From: Chrysopilus asiliformis
Lineage: Eukaryota > Arthropoda > Insecta > Diptera > Rhagionidae
Length of the DNA stretch: 64,000 nucleotides
NCBI GenBank assembly: GCA_964034945.1
Contig: OZ035962.1
Coordinates: 67,160,274 to 67,224,273, forward strand
Direction of reading: 5' to 3'
Every line of letters starts with the position of its first letter. Position 1 is the stretch's first letter. Positions 51,403-61,037 of the stretch are shown here, one piece after another. The position numbers were made by a program, and so were the translations under genes. The notes under the pieces are model-generated. The model had not been told where the DNA came from. It saw nothing but the letters and a program-made list of their open reading frames with translations, and did not search any database.

Positions 51403-52213
51403 AAAGGGTGATCCCATAAGAGCTTCCTATTTTTTTTTTTTAATAATACACATAATAATTAATATATTGAGGAAAATCTTTATTTAAGTTGTTAGTTTGG
51501 TTCATGCCATTTAATGTTTAAAGATAATTTCTGTAAAGCTGTAATCGTTCCGAGTTTATCGACGTAAACAAGAGATTTCACATATCCCCACAGAAAGTAA
51601 TCCAATGGTGTCAGATCACAAGATCTCGGTGGCCAATTAACAGGACCATTTCTTGAAATGATGTTTTCATCGAACGTTTTCCTCAATAAAGCGATTGTAT
51701 CGTTAGCTGTATGACATGTAGCGCCATCCTGTTGAAACCACAAGTCAGCTACACCAATATCTTGAATTTTTGGCAACAAAAATTCATTGATCATTGCTCT
51801 GTAGCGATGCCCAAACCTTGAGAACGGCGACGATTGATCACGGTCTTCACTAACACTCTCTACTACTGCAGCAATATTCTCATTACTATGGGTTGTACGC
51901 ACTCTGGTGGATGGATGAATGTCTAATAGTGTAAAATTAGTTCGAAATTTGGTGATGATTTCACGAATAGTGCGTTCAGTGGGACGATTATGACGACCAT
52001 AATGTGGACGAAGAGCTCTATAACAATTCCTAAATAAGCACTGATCTTGGAAAAAGGTTTCCACAATTAGTAAACGTTGTTCACACGTAAGTCTATTCAT
52101 GATGAAATGGCACTGAATACTGAACACAAACGTCATTTAGACACGCCAGTTGACACATAAGAACTGTCAAAACAATCCCATTGGAAAAATTACCTGCAAT
52201 TGGATCACCCTTT
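51403..52213 (-). mobile_element. Internally deleted mariner-type element
   Basis: Inverted ends AAAGGGTGATCC (left) and GGATCACCCTTT (right), with TA after the right end. 811 bp. It contains one continuous ORF on the minus strand. It is nested in the GCAGGGCAA element. Confidence 0.88.
51492..52100 (-). CDS. Mariner-like transposase, internally deleted, open frame
   Basis: I start at the methionine of MNRLTCEQRLLIVETFFQDQ, the usual start of this insect transposase group; the frame is open 36 nt further upstream. An HTH region (GRHNRPTERTIREIITKFRT) leads to NIAAVVESVSEDRD, then directly to RYRAMINEFLLPKIQDIGVA, WFQQDGATCHTAND and NWPPRSCDLTPLDYFLWGYV. About 180 residues, including the first catalytic D, are missing in frame. 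A second gap removes about 50 residues before the terminal KWHEPN. D of QQDG and D of SCDL are 36 residues apart; the D of PLDY is 41 apart. No stop or frameshift occurs, so a protein with DNA-binding and partial catalytic regions could still be made. Confidence 0.85.
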   Translation of the reverse strand: MNRLTCEQRLLIVETFFQDQCLFRNCYRALRPHYGRHNRPTERTIREIITKFRTNFTLLDIHPSTRVRTTHSNENIAAVVESVSEDRDQSSPFSRFGHRYRAMINEFLLPKIQDIGVADLWFQQDGATCHTANDTIALLRKTFDENIISRNGPVNWPPRSCDLTPLDYFLWGYVKSLVYVDKLGTITALQKLSLNIKWHEPN

Positions 52214-52352
52214 ATTACCCTGCGTATGAAATGCAGGGCAAATAAATAATTGCCCTGCGTAAAAAACGTGGCTTCTGCCGTTTTACTATATCGAAACCCA
52301 CTGTTTTTGATTGACCTGCGAGCAGGATGGCAAAACTAGCCCTGTGTATAAA

Positions 52353-53229
52353 ATAAACGAAATTTCTTGCGGTTATTATAATACTTCCAACAACTAAATT
52401 GGCTGTACGGAGTTGTATTTCCACAAAACGCATTAATAATTTCACACCTTTTACTTTTAAGTGAATTTACTCAACTTTACTTAACTTTGGTAATTTAATC
52501 ATCATAATTCACAAATTGCCGGTTTCGAATCAGGTTTTTTAACATGAAATTTTCGCAAAACTTCATTTTCAAAATATCGTTCTATATTTTTTTTGACGGG
52601 ATTTTTCAACGATGCAAGCGTTTAGTATGAATATTCGCTATTATGTTTCGAGTGAGTAAATATTTAAACTCTCACGTGTACATGCAAGTATCGGTATATG
52701 TTCAAAGATAACAACATATCTTGGACGATTTTGTCTTTCAAGGAGACTTTTCCATTTACTGACTTGTTTGCCTTATTGCAATGTGGCGCAGACCTCCGAT
52801 TGACCGGTTGCTGAAATTTTATCTGAGTTTATCGAGTTTTGTTTATTTTAATATATATATATATATATATTGTATCTATAAATCACGGACAATTCAAAAA
52901 CAACTTTTTATTTGTTTCTATACGAGTCGGTATTTATAAAAATTCTTTTACTCACGTTTATGTGATATCAGACTCAAATATTTTGAAAATTTAAAAATTA
53001 TCATAACGATATGTTAACCTCAATTTGGTTTATTTGAGATATTTATGCCAATCGTATACCCATTTTTTAGTTTCCTCCTATGTAGAGGGAAAGTATTGTA
53101 TTCATGATGGAGACCGACTTGTTTCCGAAACTAAATATTGCAGAGGAAAGTTTTGTGTTGATCACAATTGATATTTTTTAATTTCTTGTACGAATAATAG
53201 TGTTTTATTCACGAAAAAAATCAATTTCT
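52353..53229. other. Unassigned DNA with (TA)n
   Basis: A (TA)n microsatellite lies at 52850-52871. GTGTACATGCAAGTATCGGT and nearby sequence are unique in the window. No gene is recognised. Confidence 0.4.
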
Positions 53230-53723
53230 TAATTTTGCCTAAAAAATATTATCCAAATACTCCTGAGTCGATTGTAGCATTATTACAGAATGTCTTTTTG
53301 TCTGTCAGTCGGACAGACTGACAGACTGACAGACTCACTAACAGACAAAAGTACAATACATTCTGTAATAAGGCTCCAATCGACTCAGGAGTACTTGGGA
53401 AATGTTTTTTAGGCAAAATTAAGAGGTCGAAATTTTTCGTAAATAAGAAATTTTATTATAACTTCGTACAAGCTAACCGGAAATAACCAAAATGGCGCCT
53501 TTTTTATAAAAGCGATTTCGTTTTTCGCAATTTGCTCCGAAAGTACAAATTTTTCGGTGTCTTGAGTATGGCAGAAGTTGGAGACAATGAAATTTTCTAG
53601 ACTTTTATCTTTGACTAGAATTATGTATCTCAAACCGTTATAGCGATATTTAAAAAAAAGCGATTTTTTGATTATCTCGAAAACTAACGGTATTTCGGTA
53701 GTTCAGTATTTGAAACTAATTAA

Positions 53724-54023
53724 CCCATTAACGCCCGCTGTACTGAAAACGAGTACACCGGATATATCTACATCTAATAATACGTTAAAATAGCTTAAGT
53801 CGATTTTCAGGCAAAACTAAACTGATCTGATTTTGCATTTACAAACAGATCACTTTAGCTTTGCCTGAAAATCGACATAAGCTACTTTAAGTTATTACCA
53901 CAGATTTATGTATAAAATTTTTTTTCAGAATTTTCTTTTTATTTTTTTTTATTTTTTTTTTTTTATGAGAATAAATTGGTTTTTGTGTTAAAAATATTCA
54001 GTAGTTTAATGGGCATTAATGGA
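53724..54023. mobile_element. piggyBac-like MITE nested in family C
   Basis: CCCATTAACGCCCGC ... GGGCATTAATGGA are inverted ends flanked by TTAA (53720-53723, 54024-54027). An inner inverted repeat ATCGACATAAGCTA / TAGCTTAAGTCGAT is also present (53787-53890). Non-coding. Confidence 0.75.
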
Positions 54024-54069
54024 TTAAAGACAACTTTGTTATCCGCTATCTTTAACCGTTATTGAAATA

Positions 54070-55433
54070 CAGTAATCCCTTGAACTGCGCGGTAGATACG
54101 TTCCACAAAAAGAGCGCGCACTGCGAAACCGCGCACTGCGAACCCTACTTTGTATGAATATTGGGGTTAGGTCCCAGATATTAGAAACATTCAAAAAAAC
54201 ATAACAAAAGCTATAATTGCCAATCTGGCAATCATTGGAGACCCGTATGATATTCGTATCAAAATTCGAACAGTTATACCAAAATTCCAATTTGAAGTCA
54301 AACTTTCCAAAAAGATTTTTTAAAATTTTTTCCAATCGGATTTTGATGTATGGGAGTTTTATGTAGAATTATATCCTAAATAACTTTTGTTCTTGGACTT
54401 TTTTGATAAGATGCACCGTTTTTGAGGTATTCGCAAAAAACGATTTCGTTCGTATGGGGGGTACCCCCCCTAATGGTCCATTTTTGCCCATTATCGAACT
54501 TAGCCTCACATTTTACGAAAAACGAATCTGCGCAAAATTTCAAGTCTCTAGCTCAATCCGTGCGCCCGCAATCCGCGCCACAGACAGACGGACGGACGGA
54601 CAGACAGACAGACAGACAGACGGACAGACGGACGGACATGCAAAAATTAAATATTTTTATCATTCTAAACACACTGGTGTAATTCATTTTTTTGTGCGAT
54701 GACGGGATCTTGGCGTTACAAACGGTAAGGCAAAGTTAATATACCCTTTGGTTTCACCATACGGGTATAAAAATAGAAAAAAGTTTTTATTTAACGACAT
54801 ATTTAAAGTAATACAAAGATATGATATGTATTACTAATCTTTTTGAAAAATTAGTGATTGATTACCCGATTTTTGTTTTTCATTATGCATTTCTACGTAT
54901 GGGGCTAAAGCGGCTGTCAAATTTCACCGAAATTTTAAGGCACCCTCCATATCAGGGTCCATATTAAGAGCTTCTTGTTAAAGTTGAATACCAAGCATTA
55001 AAAAATTTGTCAGTTTTTCGTGCGTAAGGTTTTTCTTTCTTATAATCTCTATAACTTCACTTTCAAAATATCGTCAGTAGTGATATTTTCTTCACAGCTT
55101 GCAAGGACTTCCATGATATCTTCTGACTGTAAGTCTTCAAATTCGTCCCCACCAATTGTCTTACCTAATGTCACAATTTCCACTAAATATAATCACTAAT
55201 ATAAGCACGAAATTACCAAATATGTACGAAGATACCAAATTACCAGCTGATTCCTTCTTGTCGGGGATTGACCAAAATATATGTTCAGAACATGTTTTTT
55301 ATACGGAAATTATAAAAAAAAACCGCGCAGCTGCGAAGTTTTTACCGCACAGTTCGAAATTTTGGTATTAAAAACTAAACCGCGCAGTTGCGAAACCGCG
55401 CAGTCCGAAACCGCGCAGTTCGAGGGATTACTG
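54070..55433 (-). mobile_element. Tigger/pogo-like element, copy 2, with nested DINE-like copy
   Basis: CAGTAATCCCTTGAACTGCG and the inverted GCAGTTCGAGGGATTACTG are flanked by TA (54068-54069, 55434-55435). It matches copy 1 (30875-31721) in reverse, including the acidic C-terminal transposase segment (relic between about 54900 and 55190). A family A copy is inserted at 54195-54769. Confidence 0.9.
54195..54769 (-). mobile_element. DINE-1-like family A, copy 6 (borders defined)
   Basis: It lies in an A-run of the Tigger copy. Copy 1 of the Tigger (31581-31605) shows the same place without the insertion, so the borders AAAAAACATAACAAAAGCTA and TCACCATACGGGTATA are directly visible. The (GACA/GACG)n core is at 54585-54637. 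There is no obvious target duplication beyond A residues, as expected for Helitron-type elements. Confidence 0.9.
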
Positions 55434-55715
55434 TATTCCCATTAAAATGTAAAAAATTAGATTTTTGCGGATTACTTGGAAACTCGTTAGTTTGTTCCGG
55501 GTAGAGGAATATATATATATATCAAAGATATTAAAATTCTGTATAAATTTGCCTTTTAGCGTAAATCGATAGCTTTTTACAGTTATCGAAATATTTATAA
55601 TTTTGTAAGAAGAACATATATTTATATAACCTAATATTTTATTTGTATGCCTATTTTATGAATTGCGCAGGAACGTAGATTTTGAATAAGAAAATCATGT
55701 GCTGTTCATATCAGA

Positions 55716-56146
55716 TATCAGATTTTTTTTGTTGCTTCTGTTGCTTCTGTGACCAGGAGAGTCAGTCGCGTAACTAAGAAGTGCAAGACCTCGCGACGGG
55801 AGGCCGGAAAATATTTCACATTACTTGGGAAGGATGGGAGAAGGGCTGGAAATTTATAGTTACGCCACTGCACTGAACTCAATAATCGAATTGTTAGAAC
55901 TTTCATACCATTAAAAATATCATAACTAAAGTTTGGGTTAACGAATAACGGGCGATATTTAATATAAAATTATATAGATTTGGACGAAAACCAATGGAAA
56001 TAATGCAAAAAAATCTTATTAACAATTTAAAAAATTAAACAGAATGTGGCGCAATTAGTCAAATCAAGAGCTACACAGTTTCAAGCGAAACTTAACTTAA
56101 ATCTTCGCGCTTTTTACATTCTCTAAATAATCGAAACGGAAATAGT
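55716..56146. other. Unassigned DNA
   Basis: No gene or element is recognised. It ends at the target site of a hAT. Confidence 0.4.
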
Positions 56147-56154
56147 AAAAATAC

Positions 56155-57188
56155 CAGGGACGGGAAACGAAATAAAAAATCGTAACGTTATACATTTAGT
56201 TACGTAACGAAATTGAACTTTTATTTCGTTACGTTATTTCGTTTTGTAACGATAAAAAGTTTCATTTCGTTACGTTATAACGTTATATTTCGTTACACAT
56301 TGTATGGAAAGTGAAAACAAAAAAACGCACTTTAATAATAGTTTGTCACAAAGTAATTCAGTTCAGTTTCCATAAAAATAAATTCTATGAAAAATAATAA
56401 AACTTAGCAAAATGAAAATACAAATAAAAACAAAAAAATATATAAAATAGTGATTATTAAGTTAAAAAATCGACATTTTGGTCAATATCAAAGATATAGA
56501 ATTTTAGGCTATTTTGACGTTGCTGATTCTGAGTCGCACTTAGCTTTCGGGAAATTCACTCTACTTCTGGAGTTACTAAAAAGAAGATATTTTCGATACC
56601 AAAAAAGTTGCTTGAAAGATTTCCTTTTTCGTATCTCTAGAAATAGAGGGAATCGGACCAAAACAAAATCCGATTTATCTAAGGGCCACATCTATCAATT
56701 TTCCATCAGTCGCAACTGTTACGGTACTCGTCAGTTTGCCATCAGTTTTTTATATCCAGTTCACATCTATTCTAATGCGATACGACTGACGCGACTGACG
56801 CGAACGTTCACACCAATCAGTTTCCCATCAATTTCCCAAAAACTGATGGACAACTGATAGATGTGGCCCCTACATTAGAATCAAAATACGATTAAAAATA
56901 CTACTCCAATATTTTTAATTCTATTTTATGCAGGTGGCAGGTGGCTGTGGGGTTATACTTGATGAACTTTTGTGGAAAATTTCACAAAAATATAATACTG
57001 AACAAAACAAGGAAAAATTAATAAATAACGAAAAAACGTAATATTTTTTTTCGTTTTTCGTTACGTTTTTCGTTATTGTAACGGAATTGAAATTCTATAA
57101 CGTTATAACGTAATTATGAAGAAATAGCCCGAAAATCATTTCGTTATTTCGTTATTTCGTTACGTTACGATAACGTTTCCCATCCCTG
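56155..57188. mobile_element. hAT element with reiterated TTTCGTTACGTTA
   Basis: CAGGGACGGGAAACG and the inverted CGTTTCCCATCCCTG are flanked by an exact 8-bp duplication AAAAATAC (56147-56154, 57189-57196). TTTCGTTACG-type motifs are repeated many times in the first and last 180 bp. A second MITE (56685-56873) is nested. Long frames inside are not protein-like. Confidence 0.92.
56685..56873. mobile_element. MITE with GGGCCACATCTATCA ends, nested in hAT
   Basis: GGGCCACATCTATCA (56685) and TGATAGATGTGGCCCC (56858-56873) are inverted ends. CATCAGT/ACTGATGG motifs recur about six times. TAA before and TAC after suggest a decayed TAA target. Confidence 0.78.
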
Positions 57189-57242
57189 AAAAATACTATG
57201 CAAAAAACATTTTCCATGTTAAAATTTGTTGTTGAGGACTAG

Positions 57243-57388
57243 CGATGGGTCCCTTGTTTCAATTCACAATACTTTAAGAAAAAGAACCACATCCATCGCT
57301 AAAACGAAATAACGATTTTCCGGTTTTTCCTCCAAATTACGTTATAACGTCATAGAATTTTAATTCCGTTACAGTAACGAAAAACGTA
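57243..57388. mobile_element. Fragment of a second TTTCGTTACGTTA hAT
   Basis: GCGATGGGTCCC, then AACGAAATAACGATTTTCCG, TTACGTTATAACGTCATAGA and TTCCGTTACAGTAACGAAAA resemble the element at 56155-57188. A DINE-like copy cuts it at 57389. Confidence 0.5.
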
Positions 57389-57570
57389 GGATATGATTCT
57401 ACATAAAACTTTCATACATCAAAATCCGATTGGAATAAATTTTAAAAAATCTTATTGAAAAGTTTGAGTTCAAAGCGGAATTTTGATACAACTGTTCAAA
57501 TTTTAATACGAATATAACCATACGGATTTTCAATAATTGCCAGATTGGCAATTATAGCTTTTATTATGTT
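57389..57570 (+). mobile_element. DINE-1-like family A, copy 7 (3' part only)
   Basis: It begins at GATATGATTCTACATAAAAC, contains CAAAATCCGATTGGAATAAA, ACCATACGGATTTTCAATAA, the hairpin ATTGCCAGATTGGCAAT (57538) and ends TTTTATTATGTTTTTT. The 5' half with the GTCY core is missing. Confidence 0.8.
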
Positions 57571-57836
57571 TTTTTTGTTTATGTTGATCACAAATTATAT
57601 TTTTTAATATACATACTCCGTTTTTGGAAAATCCTTGAAAAAATGCGGTACAGGCGAAAGAAGTGTATATTTAGTGATCATTTTTTCTAGCGTTTGATAG
57701 GCTCTAACAACACTGATTTGAAAAATCCGAGGCAAAAGTTTAGTTTTCGGGACGCTGGGACAATATGCAAAAATCCGGGACTGTCCCAGAAATTCCGGAA
57801 GGTATGGTCATTCTATTTATCACACTGATCTACCGA
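57571..57836. other. Unassigned DNA
   Basis: No feature is recognised. GGGACTGTCCCAGAAATTCC at about 57777 is a short palindromic phrase only. Confidence 0.4.
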
Positions 57837-57840
57837 TTAA

Positions 57841-58212
57841 CACGTTGAGCGCCACGTACCCACCGGTGGTCATTCTTTGAATTACATAGTAGACCGCGTG
57901 CTTACGATCGGGTATTCCTTGGTTAACATTCTGGGACCAACATTTTTTTATTTATTTTTATTGATTTATTGCAAGTACTATCAATTCCAAGTAAAATAGG
58001 TTTACATCCTGGGACCAAACTTAATATTCCTCAAAGCTAAATACATGTAAAAGGTTCGGACTGATGGTCACGATGTCTCGAAATGAAACACGTAGTAAGA
58101 CCACGGGTGGTCTCGTTGTCCCACCATCGACATCCAATAATAACCACCGGTGTTCACTTGGTCCTCTGTTGGAAAATTAAAATGTTCACCGGTGGGCACG
58201 TGGCTCAACGTG
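57841..58212. mobile_element. piggyBac-like MITE
   Basis: CACGTTGAGCGCCACGTACC ... GGGCACGTGGCTCAACGTG are inverted ends flanked by TTAA (57837-57840, 58213-58216). CCACCGGTG recurs four times. TTAA is the piggyBac target. Non-coding. Confidence 0.9.
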
Positions 58213-58328
58213 TTAAAAGAAAATCCGAGACAGAAAAAATATTAATAAAGAATGTTATTAACCCGTTCGGTACATGTTTTTTTTTATAGGGGTTAAAGAT
58301 TCTCTCTATACAAATTAATGATGTTTAA

Positions 58329-58942
58329 CCCTAATCCGCATTCGCGGTGACTTTGAGACACCGATGCAGTTTTGAGAGTGATTGTTACGAATGTTAAAAA
58401 AGTTGTTGCATTCATGCTCCTTGACTTTGTTTTTTTAAGCCAATACTATTTAAAAACGAAAAAAAAAATAATTTTTTTTACTACAACAATAATATTTCGC
58501 TTTTATGAAATTTACCCTTAATCCACGCAGGCGGTGTCTCAAAGACACCGTAACGGTTTTACCAGCAAAGAAAGGTTATTTTGGTATCACTTTGCTTCTA
58601 TTTCGCAAAATATCGGACTGTAGTAGGCGATAATAACTGTAGCACTTCCCAAAAGAGAAAACGTTGCTTCCTGTGTCCCCATTTCTAAGGTCGCGCTTTG
58701 AAGCAGATAAGTTCAAATCCAAGAAAAATGTTTGTAACGAAAATTCTTAAAAATCAATTTTATGCTACAATTATAAAAAGTACGAATAATGTATATACAA
58801 ATAAATAAATATTATTAACTGAATTAAAAAATGCAAACTCAAAAAAATTTTTTTTTATTAAATTATTCTATTTTTCCGGCATGGTGTCTTTCAGACACCG
58901 CCTGCGTGGATTAAGGACAAAATTAGCCTGAGCTGATTAGGG
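58329..58942. mobile_element. piggyBac-like unit, middle layer
   Basis: CCCTAATCCGC ... GCTGATTAGGG are inverted ends with TTAA at 58325-58328 and 58943-58946. CGGTGACTTTGAGACACCG near the left end resembles a motif of the inner layer, so middle and inner units may be related. Confidence 0.75.
58522..58910. mobile_element. piggyBac-like unit, inner layer
   Basis: TCCACGCAGGCGGTGTCT ... AGACACCGCCTGCGTGGA are inverted ends with TTAA at 58518-58521 and 58911-58914. GGTGTCT/AGACACC is repeated at both sides. No transposase is seen. Confidence 0.82.
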
Positions 58943-59164
58943 TTAAGCTATTAGTATTCATTTAAAACAAAAAAAAAACAAAAAAAAAATTAAAAATTTT
59001 TATTTTTTACAAATACGTGATTTTACTCAAAAAATCAAAATTGGGTCACAAATGCACTTAAAGGTGCACTGTATGAGAATAGAGTGTTGAAAATAAATAA
59101 ATAATAAGACAATTCAAATTTTTTAGCATGATGCCATATGGCATCAAAATACCGAATGGGTTAA

Positions 59165-59774
59165 GCAACTTAAATATACGCTTAATTCGAATAATGAGGA
59201 CAAAGCGCCATAAATTTTGGAAATGGTCCAGTTAGTCAAAAAATTGTTCATTTTCATATAAGAATTTTAATGATACGGTGTGATGTAACACGTTTTAGAA
59301 TGTTATGCAAAAACGATTGATTTGACCTGTTTTTTAAAGTAATTTTTTTTTCTTCCAAGGTGAAGCAAAATAAACAAATTGAAACGGTAACATCCGCAAT
59401 ACCGAAATTGATTTATTCGTCTTCTCAAGTGTTCGTCGCTAAACAAAGAAAATCTACATATTTTAAAACAAGACTTGAATTGAAACTCGTGTCTTCAAAT
59501 GATGTGTCAAATTAGAATAATTTCTGGGGACTTGGACAATAAAGCGTATTTATTTTTTGGGTCTGCAAAATAACAATCAATTTTTTGTGTTATCGTTTTT
59601 TACTATATGAATTTTGGTATGATGTGGTGCGTCTTCTATAATTTTAATTTCTGTTTGTGTAAATAGTAAGATATCCCATAAGGAAGAGGTGAACTTAGCA
59701 ACAGAAACGTTAGAATTGTGATTATTTTGATATATCCACTCTAATCCTCATGTAAACATTTTCAGATAATCATA
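59165..59774. other. Unassigned DNA
   Basis: No gene or element border is recognised. Confidence 0.4.
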
Positions 59775-60098
59775 CTAATATATAAAAATGAGTTGGTGTT
59801 TGTCTGTCTGTCTGTTACTCTTTCACGCAAAAACGGCTAAACCGATTGCCTTGAAATTTGGCATGAGTGTCTGTGGTAGTTCTGGTTCCAACATAGACAT
59901 ACGGAAAAGTAGCGCGAGGGTTGAGGGGAGTAAGGGGAGGGGGTAAAGTGATTTCGAAATTTAGTTTTTGCGCTATGTTACCCTTTCGCGGGGAAACTAT
60001 CGAGCCGATTGGCCTGAAGTTAAGCTCCAACATAGGCCATAACAAAAAAAAAAATTGAGAAAACTTAACCCGGCAACGACGGGTATGCAAGCTAGTAG
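59775..60098 (+). mobile_element. Mini-me / Helitron-like element, short copy
   Basis: ATATAAAAATGAGTTGGTGT then GTCTGTCTGTCTGTT, ACGGCTAAACCGATTGCCTT and GAAATTTGGCATG. The 3' end CCCGGCAACGACGGGTATGC is a hairpin followed by AAGCTAGTAG. TA-rich start, conserved spacer, (GTCY)n and a CCCGGC-GCCGGG-type 3' hairpin are the mini-me layout described in Diptera. Confidence 0.85.
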
Positions 60099-60134
60099 GA
60101 CAATATAGATTACTAAAAATGTATAAAACAAATC

Positions 60135-61017
60135 TATTGTATATAAAAATGGATGTTTGTCTGTCTGTCTGTTGGTCCGTTTGAGATTACAAAACTCAAA
60201 AACTACTGGACCGATTTTGACGCGGTTTTTTGCAAAATGATCTGCGTTGCCAGGAGCAGGTTTTTAGCTATGTTAGATTTTAAAATTTGAAACGGAAGGT
60301 CCTGTAAGGATAACGCAAATATCCTTTTTCCCATTTTTCTCCGGAAAAATTGCCATTATGGGGTTTTTGGAGTCGCTGATCACGAATCCGGTGTTGGAAT
60401 TTCAAAATTCGAAACGGAAGGTCCTGTAAGGATTACGCAAATATCCTTTTTCTCATTTTTCCCCGGAAAAATTGCCATAATGGGGTTTTTGGGGTCGCTG
60501 ATCACGAATCTGGTGTCGGAATTTCAAAACTCGAAACGAAAGGTCCTGTAAGGATAACGCAAATATCGTTTTTCCCATTTTTCCCCGGAAAAATTACCAT
60601 TATGGGGTTTTTGGGGTCGCTGATCACGAATCCGGTGTTAGATTTTCAAAACTCGCAACGGAAGGTCCTGTAAGGATAACGAAAATATCCTTTTTCCCAT
60701 TTTTCCCCGGAAAAATTGGAATAAGGGGATTTTCGGGGTCGCTGATCACGCATCCGGTATTAGATTTTCAAAATTCGAAACGGAAGGTCTGTCAGGATAA
60801 CGGAAATGTCCTTTTTCCAATTTTTATCGGAAAAACAGGCTTTGGGAGGTTTTCAGGGTTACTTATCACGAATCTGGTGTTGGAATTTCAAAATTCGAAA
60901 CAAAAAGTCCTGTAAGGATAACGTTTTTCCCCAAAGCTTTTTAAGTTATTTATAGTTTTTTGACATTCTAAAATTTATACAAAAAACTTTTAGCTGTAAA
61001 CGCAGGGTCTGCTAGTA
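60135..61017 (+). mobile_element. Mini-me / Helitron-like element with tandem array
   Basis: TGTATATAAAAATGGATGTT, GTCTGTCTGTCTGTTGGTCC, AAAACTACTGGACCGATTTT then GACGCGG. The middle is a tandem array of about 120-bp units, and the end is AAACGCAGGGTCTGCTAGTA. CTAGT termini are usual for Helitron-like elements. Confidence 0.85.
60285..60925 (+). repeat. 120-bp tandem repeat, about 5.3 units
   Basis: Each unit runs GAAACGGAAGGTCCTGTAAG, ATAACGCAAATATCC, CCCATTTTTCCCCGGAAAAA, GGGTTTTTGGGGTCGCTGAT then CACGAATCCGGTGTTGGAAT. Unit starts lie near 60289, 60411, 60531, 60652, 60776 and 60896. A single related unit is at about 30035-30140. Confidence 0.93.
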
Positions 61018-61037
61018 TTTTATAATATTTGATGTGA

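Larger units (their letters stand above)
51054..52352. mobile_element. Inverted-repeat element with reiterated GCAGGGCAA
   Basis: TTTCATACACAGGGCAAGTT ... GCTCGCAGGGCAATCAAAA at the left is inverted at the right (52285-52352). GCAGGGCAA / TTGCCCTGC recurs about ten times in both flanks. A mariner-type element sits inside at 51403-52213; without it the host is about 490 bp. Confidence 0.8.
53230..55715 (-). mobile_element. Repeat family C, copy 2, with nested insertions
   Basis: Read on the minus strand it starts near 55690 (GCACATGATTTTCTTATTCA then AATCTACGTTCCTGCGCAAT) and ends near 53230. Near its right end GAGTCGATTGTAGCATTATT (53265) and AATAAGGCTCCAATCGACTC (53368) form an inverted pair around GACAGACTGACAGACTGACA. 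Insertions at 53724-54023 and 54070-55433 split it. The segments before and after the Tigger join at GGATAACAGTGA-like sequence, as in copy 3 (61318). Confidence 0.7.
58262..59160. mobile_element. piggyBac-like unit, outer layer
   Basis: CCCGTTCGGTA ... TACCGAATGGG are inverted ends with TTAA at 58258-58261 and 59161-59164. A second TTAA-flanked unit lies inside. The sequence of this layer itself is only about 280 bp and non-coding. Confidence 0.82.

Noticed and set aside
56450..56857. 135-codon plus-strand frame inside the hAT at 56155
   Set aside because: It crosses the border of a nested MITE and has no recognisable domain; likely chance.
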